Origin: Chaunax sp. Z400
Taxonomy: Eukaryota > Chordata > Actinopteri > Lophiiformes > Chaunacidae
Direction: 5' to 3'
Length of the DNA: 64,000 bases
NCBI GenBank assembly: GCA_037577475.1
Contig: CM075183.1
Span: 15,447,480-15,511,479 of the forward strand
Part shown: one piece after another, positions 25,408 to 64,000 of the stretch
How the letters are laid out: each line of letters begins with the position of its first letter
Position numbering within the stretch: the stretch's first letter is position 1
Made by a program: the position numbers and the translations under genes
The notes under the pieces: generated by a model
The model's database searches: none
What the model saw: the letters and a program-made list of their open reading frames with translations, nothing else
What the model was told of the DNA's origin: nothing

Positions 25408-25945
25408 AAAGCCAGACTATGTAACTTATGGAAGCAGAGATAACAAATTCTGTCTTAAAAGTGAAATTCATAATAAATAAATGCACCCATGCACACTCTT
25501 TTTAAAGACATCTCTTCTGTTTTTAGGCGAGGTTTTTGATTTAAGCTGCTATAATAAAAGACAAAACGACGACATGTGAAGTGAAAGGGGTCTCCTGCAG
25601 GGATGAAGCTGCTCTCAGATAGCATCTCTTAGCAATTTAACCAATTGTTTGGTTCACTCTCTTCATTCTCATCAGCATCAGTTTATATGCTACGTGCTAA
25701 TACCTATAGGGGAGACAGACACAGTTAGCGACTAGCTGGTGAACTTGGCGCATTTAGCGGCGAAGAGACAGATATATCTTTGGAGCTGCTGCAGACCATA
25801 AAAGAGTTAGACTTATATGTGAGAGGTGGTCAACAAAATGACCCCAAATAAATGCTACTGTTACTTTGTATCTGCTAAATGCTACAAATCGCCATATTAA
25901 CGTAAAATGCATGCAAAATTAGTTTTGGCGCCCCCAGTGGCCAAG
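25408..25945 (+). repeat. dispersed fish repeat (anonymous)
   Basis: Contains a series of phrases I recognise from a widespread teleost repeat: GCCAGACTATGTAACTTATG, GACACAGTTAGCGACTAGCT, GGTGAACTTGGCGCATTTAG, GTATCTGCTAAATGCTACAA, and at the end GGCGCCCCCAGTGGCCAAG. The transposon class and exact ends are not resolved. Confidence 0.5.
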
Positions 25946-26056
25946 AAAACGTTTTCTTGCAGGTTTAATGGAAAAAAAGTGACTTTTTGCGTGTAAAGTT
26001 TTGTGAGGCTAGTATGTATATTTAATTTGCAAGATACATTTTGTGCAAAAAGACAT

Positions 26057-26076
26057 GGACGGACGGACGGACGGAC
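26057..26076. repeat. (GGAC)5 microsatellite
   Basis: Five exact copies of a GGAC tetranucleotide. Confidence 0.95.
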
Positions 26077-26462
26077 ACACTGATGACCATCATTTTTATG
26101 TTGGGGTGATAATAGGAAGCGAAACATGATACTTGAAACCTTAAACTACACTCAGAAATAGAAATGGCACTTAAATATAAGTGAGTGCAGGCCTGAATGT
26201 GTGCATACTGTATGTACTGTATTCTCACACCTTTAAATGGTGCTGTTTGTGTGTAGGCTACAAGCTGATTGTGAAGCGTGGAGTAGCTGTGGAGGAGAGG
26301 GAGATGGATGTGACTGTCGCACACAGACTCAACAAGAGCGCCATTTTTTTTTTTTTTTTTTGGGCTTCTCAGCCCTGAGGGTTTAACTGGCCTCCCTTCA
26401 AAGGAGGAAGCTTTAAAAACAATCTCCAAAAGAGCGAAAGCAGCGCCGGGTTGTGGTGGGCG

Positions 26463-26509
26463 TCAGTCAACCAGTCAGTCGCTTGCTAGTCAGTCAGTCA
26501 GTCAGTCAG
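26463..26509. repeat. interrupted (CAGT)n microsatellite
   Basis: CAGT units broken once by a GCTTGCTAGT segment, ending in several uninterrupted copies (26488-26509). Confidence 0.9.
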
Positions 26510-28460
26510 GCGAAGGCCCCGCTGTCTCCCACTCCAGAGAACAGGTACCCTGAACTAGTTTCGACAAAGCTGAGTCTGAGATTTAATGCAACATAAAGCC
26601 TCTGGGCTCTTTTAGCAATTTGGAGTCAACGCACAAATACGCCCACACTCAACTGGAAAGACTTTCCATCCCTGCCCCTTCATGTGCAAATGTGCTGTAT
26701 GGAGGTGTGTAAGTACGTGCTGGTGTGTGTCCTTCCCACAACTCCCTCCTTCCCTTTTCTGATCTGTAGCAGCACATCAATGGCCAGTCGGTTAAAAAAA
26801 ACAACAACAAAAAAAAAACGCCGCACAGAAACTCACACTGCTTGCTTTTTTTTTTTCTTCTGTTTCCAAACAACTGTCCATTTAAACTGCCATCTTCCAA
26901 CGTGGCTCCCGCCCACGCTGTGTGGGGTGAAGCACACAAGTAATTTAGCACATGATGATCATTCAGTAAAGTGAGGAGCTTGTTGATACCCTGCAGATTG
27001 TTGAATCTGTTCCCTTGCGAGAGCAGGTTTTTATCCGAGGGAAAACTTCTTTATGAGGCACCATCACATGGTCACCATATGGCAATGATGCAATATAAAG
27101 TTTACTCCAGATGCCACTAATGTAATATTAGACAGACTGCTGATCTTGACACTGCGATCGACAGTATTTCCAGCTGTCGGTAGCATCGCGAGCCTGTGAA
27201 GGCTTTGTGGTTTTTATGCTGACATCGGCTTTGGCATCTGTTGCATATTATAAAGGCTGAATGAAGGGGAGATTAAAATATATAATGTGAGATGGCGACG
27301 AATCAAAATGGATTAGATCTTCAGAAAAACTCCTTTGTGTTTTTTTTGTCTTGCCAGCTGATTACTTAGAGTTTTTGCAGATGCAAGGCAAACAAGATTC
27401 TGCGGGTTCTCAGACTTAACTGTATTATTCTTCTAAGAATCTGAAGGCAGTTCACGTCAGCACGGGCTGAAAAAAAAGCTAAAACCTAATGCAGACTGTG
27501 TGTTACACAAGTTTAGTTTAGAGAAGATTTGCAGGAATGTCTTCTGTCCTACTTGGCTGACACCTTAAACCACCTTAACCATTATACCGAAGACAGATGA
27601 TGAATGTAAATAGTTAGAATCGCCATCATATAGAGAATGTGGATGGGAGCTGAAGCCAGATAAATCAAAAACAGCATTCCCTGGGCGATAGAGCCCGAGG
27701 CTATTGCATTGCTCGCAGGCAAACAGCCACACAGTTGCCCCAGCAGGGTAGGAATATATCAGGCAGCCTATTGGATACCTGACAGCTGATTTAGCTCCCC
27801 TTTAATGAGCAGAGGGTTGTGCTGCTCAAACCGTTACATAACAACATCATAAATAGCATGCACAGTAAAAAGCAGACTGCGAACACTGGGAGAATCTTAT
27901 GAAACCAGGAGATGTTATATTCAGTGTGCAGTCGGTGGAATATCTCTGCTATTAGATTAGCGAGATCTACGTTTGGCTGTCAAAAACATTCCATTTCATT
28001 TCAAAAACGTCTGTAGACTCCAGGAGACTTCGAGGAAGGGTGTCGGGTCGCTATCAGCCGTAAATCCTTAACCGACCAATCGGCATTCGTTTACGCAAAC
28101 TAAAATAAATTGTCTAGAAGTAGGTGAAAATAATTATTCTAGTCATTGAGCTCCATCCGCTCCCATTCATTTAGGACTCCTTCGTGAACTAGGTGAACTG
28201 CTGCTGGTTTTGGTTAAACGGAGTTAACAGGGAGTGACCAGGCTATAGGGAGTGACCAGACTGTATGCAGAATGGCTGTGATAAACGCTCTGTGCTTCGC
28301 TACATCAGTCTTTGACAAAACACGCAACAATTTCCAGGAGGGTCAAATATCTTTTTCTCTTTTTTTTTTGGCCATGGGATATGTTGACAGCAAAGAATAC
28401 TGAATACCACCAGATGTGTCCTTTAACATTTAAATAAGGCAGAGTGAGGTGGCCATGATG
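26510..28460. other. intergenic stretch, no gene recognised
   Basis: Unassigned sequence between the microsatellites and the 3' end of the PRKCSH-like gene. It has A-rich and T-rich runs at 26796-26818 and 26846-26857. No exon, RNA gene or named repeat could be supported. Confidence 0.5.
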
Positions 28461-28909
28461 CTGAAATAGAAGGACAAAGTCGTTTTATTTGTGCTCATGA
28501 ATGAGCAGTTATTTGATACAGTAGTTACATGAGTGGCACTGCAAACTGATCTCTTTTCAATTTATTATTCAACTATTTACATAGTGATTTTTGTTTGATG
28601 TAAGTGTAAACTTCTGTAAGCCATGTACTGCTGTGTCAGGAAGACTCGTGTGTAATAAACGCTCAGTTGAAATATGAACATGTAACAATGTAAAGCTTTC
28701 ACTGCAGCAATCAATGAACACTAAAGTGGTCTAGGAGCAGCGTTACTGAAAATCTGATTCTGACCTCAGCAAGACTTGCTTGGAAGTATATATGTTCTGA
28801 CAACACAGATGTCAGAGGGGACCCTCAGGACCCCAGCCTGTCACCGCGGGCTAGCCGAGGGGGACGAGGGAGGGGGTTTAAAATAATCTAGGCTAGGACA
28901 GTGAAGGGG
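28460..28909 (-). other. probable 3' UTR of the PRKCSH-like gene
   Basis: Follows the TGA on the - strand. Two canonical AATAAA signals occur on that strand at 28561-28566 and 28484-28489, so the UTR is likely about 350-450 nt. The part nearest the stop is GC-richer (28810-28885), the rest AT-rich. The true cleavage site is unknown. Confidence 0.55.
28484..28489 (-). promoter_or_regulatory. candidate poly(A) signal of the PRKCSH-like gene
   Basis: AATAAA on the - strand about 420 nt after the stop. A competing AATAAA is at 28561-28566. Which is used cannot be told from sequence alone. Confidence 0.45.
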
Positions 28910-61566
<32,657 letters not shown>

Positions 61567-62988
61567 CTATAGACAAAACAAAAGGTCAGACAAATTGACA
61601 ATGCAGAGTTGTTGCATCTCAACAGCAGCGTGTTGCCAAACAATAGGCTCCTAATTTAGGGCTGTTAATATCTAGGACTGGGAGAGGAGAGGGAAAAAAA
61701 GAAAGAAGATTATTAGCCTTTTTCGCACACTGACAATTGTGTTAACCTAGACTGAGAGAGAACAGGAGTCGGAGGGAGTGTGAGGTAGCCACGGTGATGA
61801 CATGTGTGTCTCTCTTTGTCACACTACAATGTTCTTTGTGTGACACATTCTCAGGCTGTACTGAAAGGCATGATCTTGAAAGTCCTTTCAAGTGATTGTG
61901 ACAGGTAAAAAAAGAAACATTATGAAACTGTAGATTCAATTTTGTATGTACAAACCTTTCCTTTGCAAATTCTACCATTTGCATGTGATGAATTACAATG
62001 CAAGTGATTTTCCCTGATCTTTGTCCCAGTTTTTCCACGAATCCAGCAATAATTCTCCCTTGGTTTATGGCTATGAGCATATACTTTCATATTAAACTGT
62101 CTTAATTTTTATCAATGGTTAATATAAAACAGTTTGGTGATACTTCAAGCCCTTTATCAGAAAAAGATGTGAAACAGCTGCTGTTTCGAGTCTGTCCAAT
62201 TTGTGAGTTTTCTACATTATATCTTAGTAAATTGAAAATAATTGAGTTTTCGATTGTTGGTTTGGCAAAACAACCGATTCAAGAACATTGATGGGTCTTT
62301 TTTCCCCGTTTCCCGATTTTATAGTCTCAAGCTTTACTTGAAAGATAACAAACAGATGAATTAATTAGGAAAAATTATTTCTAATTGGAGCCCAAACTCG
62401 CATTAGGAGCTTCCCAAGGATTACACTTCTAAAATCCATACTATACCCCATATACCTTGACGGGAATGGTAAATGGCATGGGCAATGTCTGCACAATCCA
62501 TTTATTTAAAGACAGTGTATGAGTGTGAAGAGAAGTAGTAATGAAAATACAAATTAAGAAAGGCTGGGGATTTATTGTGGAGACTGTGGTGGACAGGTTC
62601 AAGTTCAGGAAACCCACTGGGTGCAGTGGCAACGGGAAGGAATGTGTGTATAGTAAGGACTGTGTGGGAAGATGTCACAGCCATGGCCTCAATACCAATT
62701 AGCATGTTCCTTGCATGTGGTCTCAGCTGGTTGCCATTAAAGATACCCCCCACACAATTCCCCCGGCACCTATTTCTTGCCAAACCTAGTACAGATGTGG
62801 TGTGTCCAAGAGGCAAGCTGTAATTTCCCATGCTGTAATGGCTATTTTTATAGCAACAAGAAGGAGTGATCTGTCCCCAACCCACCCCCGATCCCCTTAA
62901 AACTCCTTCAGAAAATCAGTCATACACACAAGAATATTCTCCTCTGCTCTCTCTCGCATGCTCTCAGACTTCCTTCTCTTGCCCTATT

Positions 62989-63023
<35 letters not shown>

Positions 63024-64000
63024 GGAATGACCAGGCTCAGCAATGACAAAGGGAGACGTAGAATATCAAGTGGGTGACATTTGACCCCTTTGCCGCAGCC
63101 CTGTCGTATATGGAGAGAGTGGTGACGGTAAGGAGGGGAGCTGAGGAGGGAGAAGAAAGGCTGAGAGAGCAGCCAGGCGTACAGAAGCAGCCAGAGCAGG
63201 AAACACAGGGCGAGTACAGCCCCTCAAACGGTCCCTGCACCAGTCAGGCCGACGTAGAGTCCACCAAAAGACTTTGTGCTTATGCTCTAATGACTGCAAG
63301 GATCAGATTATCTGTCAGATGGTAAATGGATGGCATGGCATCACAACCACAGCGAGCATTAATTGAGTGCTCAAGCCTGGGTTTTTTTTTTTCAATGTTC
63401 TCATGCTACATCTCTGAATAGCGTACAACTTAAATCTAATCAACATAATGGCTCACTTCAAAACCCTAACAATTATTCATTGCCACGCAGAAGTACATGT
63501 CTTTTATTATGCGGAAGAAAATCTATTTTCTCTCCGTGCACGTGGGAAAGGCGGGACAAATCATAGCAAACTAAAAATGACCACTGGATGACATTTTCCA
63601 CTTAAAGAAGTGCACTGTGCTGTACAAGAGGCTATCAAGAGGGTTTCTAAATCACACGGGTCACGTACAGAAATAGAAAAGGAGGGGGAAATACACTGTA
63701 TAGTATGTGCCATCTTCTGTCAGAAATCTCTTGTGCACACATACCTTGAGCCGGAGACCGGAGATGCTCTGTTTACATGTGAACGAATCAATAGGCAAGG
63801 CAATTTCTCTGCAGCGCTAAGAAAAGAAGCCTGGGAGTCTGAGCAATGTGCACTGTGATGATGCTTAACAAAACAAGGGCAATGCATTGAGGTCACCCTT
63901 GAACCTCACACTCACTCAAGCACCAAACACCTTTAGCTAGGTTACGTCAACTGCAAGGCAGATGTAGGAGTTGGCTTTGTTGTCTGCAAGAGCCTGCTCT
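61567..64000 (-). other. PRKCSH-like upstream intron (right edge), no exon recognised
   Basis: The preceding exon should end one base into a codon. I checked donor-like sites on the - strand (for example near 62455 and 63743) and saw no convincing coding sequence before them. Contains a (TC)n run at 62989-63014 passing into (CA)5. Open frames at 62502-62885 and 63066-63325 are discussed as rejected. Confidence 0.55.
62989..63023. repeat. compound (TC)n(AC)n microsatellite
   Basis: About 13 TC units followed by a few CA units. Confidence 0.9.

Noticed and set aside
26022..26429. 135-codon - strand frame
   Set aside because: Includes translated (GGAC)n and a T-run; low-complexity chance frame.
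62502..62885. 127-codon - strand frame and overlapping + strand frame at 62575-62823
   Set aside because: Open on both strands, no domain, no acceptor and donor in phase with the PRKCSH-like exon at 61566. It might be an unrecognised repeat.
63066..63325. Overlapping frames with EEGEERLREQPG on + and a hydrophobic frame on -; a GTAAGG follows GTGGTGACG at 63117-63131
   Set aside because: Considered as an exon of an unknown + strand gene or an acidic PRKCSH exon. The sense strand is wrong for PRKCSH and no partner exon or family match was seen.
63610..63858. 82-codon + strand frame with Cys residues
   Set aside because: No known domain and no splice partners; the donor-like site on the opposite strand near 63743 is not preceded by PRKCSH-like coding.

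Overview
The window is vertebrate genomic DNA, almost certainly from a ray-finned fish and probably a percomorph-type teleost. Coding sequence comes in short exons with GT-AG introns. The DNA between exons carries teleost-style repeats: long (TG)n arrays, Tc1-like transposon relics, L2/CR1-type LINE 3' tails, and anonymous repeats I recognise from fish genomes. There are no bacterial-style operons, CRISPR arrays or rRNA genes, and I found no tRNA.

Two real protein-coding genes are supported, and they face each other tail to tail. On the + strand, positions 1833-6355 hold the last four coding exons of a neuronal ELAV/Hu RNA-binding protein, best matched to ELAVL2 (HuB). These exons give RRM2, the hinge and RRM3 (249 residues). 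RRM1 and the N-terminus lie left of the window. A 3' UTR of about 2.3 kb follows, and the first AATAAA is at 8620. On the - strand, five small exons between 61566 and 28910 encode the last 155 residues of a protein related to the glucosidase II beta subunit (PRKCSH): a coiled coil, then a complete six-cysteine MRH lectin domain, ending in HSEL. Its 5' exons lie right of the window.

Layout: 1-1832 is elavl2 intron; 1833-6355 elavl2 exons and introns; 6356 to about 8645 its 3' UTR; about 8650-28460 a 20 kb intergenic stretch made of repeats and unassigned sequence; about 28460-28909 the PRKCSH-like 3' UTR; 28910-61566 the PRKCSH-like exons in very large introns (3.9, 12.9, 14.1 and 1.2 kb); and 61567-64000 further intron. 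Most other open reading frames are chance frames or repeat-derived.

The most interesting point is the gene pairing. In human, PRKCSH and ELAVL3 are convergent neighbours on 19p13.2. Here an ELAVL2-type gene and a PRKCSH-type gene are also convergent neighbours. This suggests a duplicated block in which a second PRKCSH copy survived next to ELAVL2. The copy keeps its lectin residues but has an atypical ER-retrieval tail.
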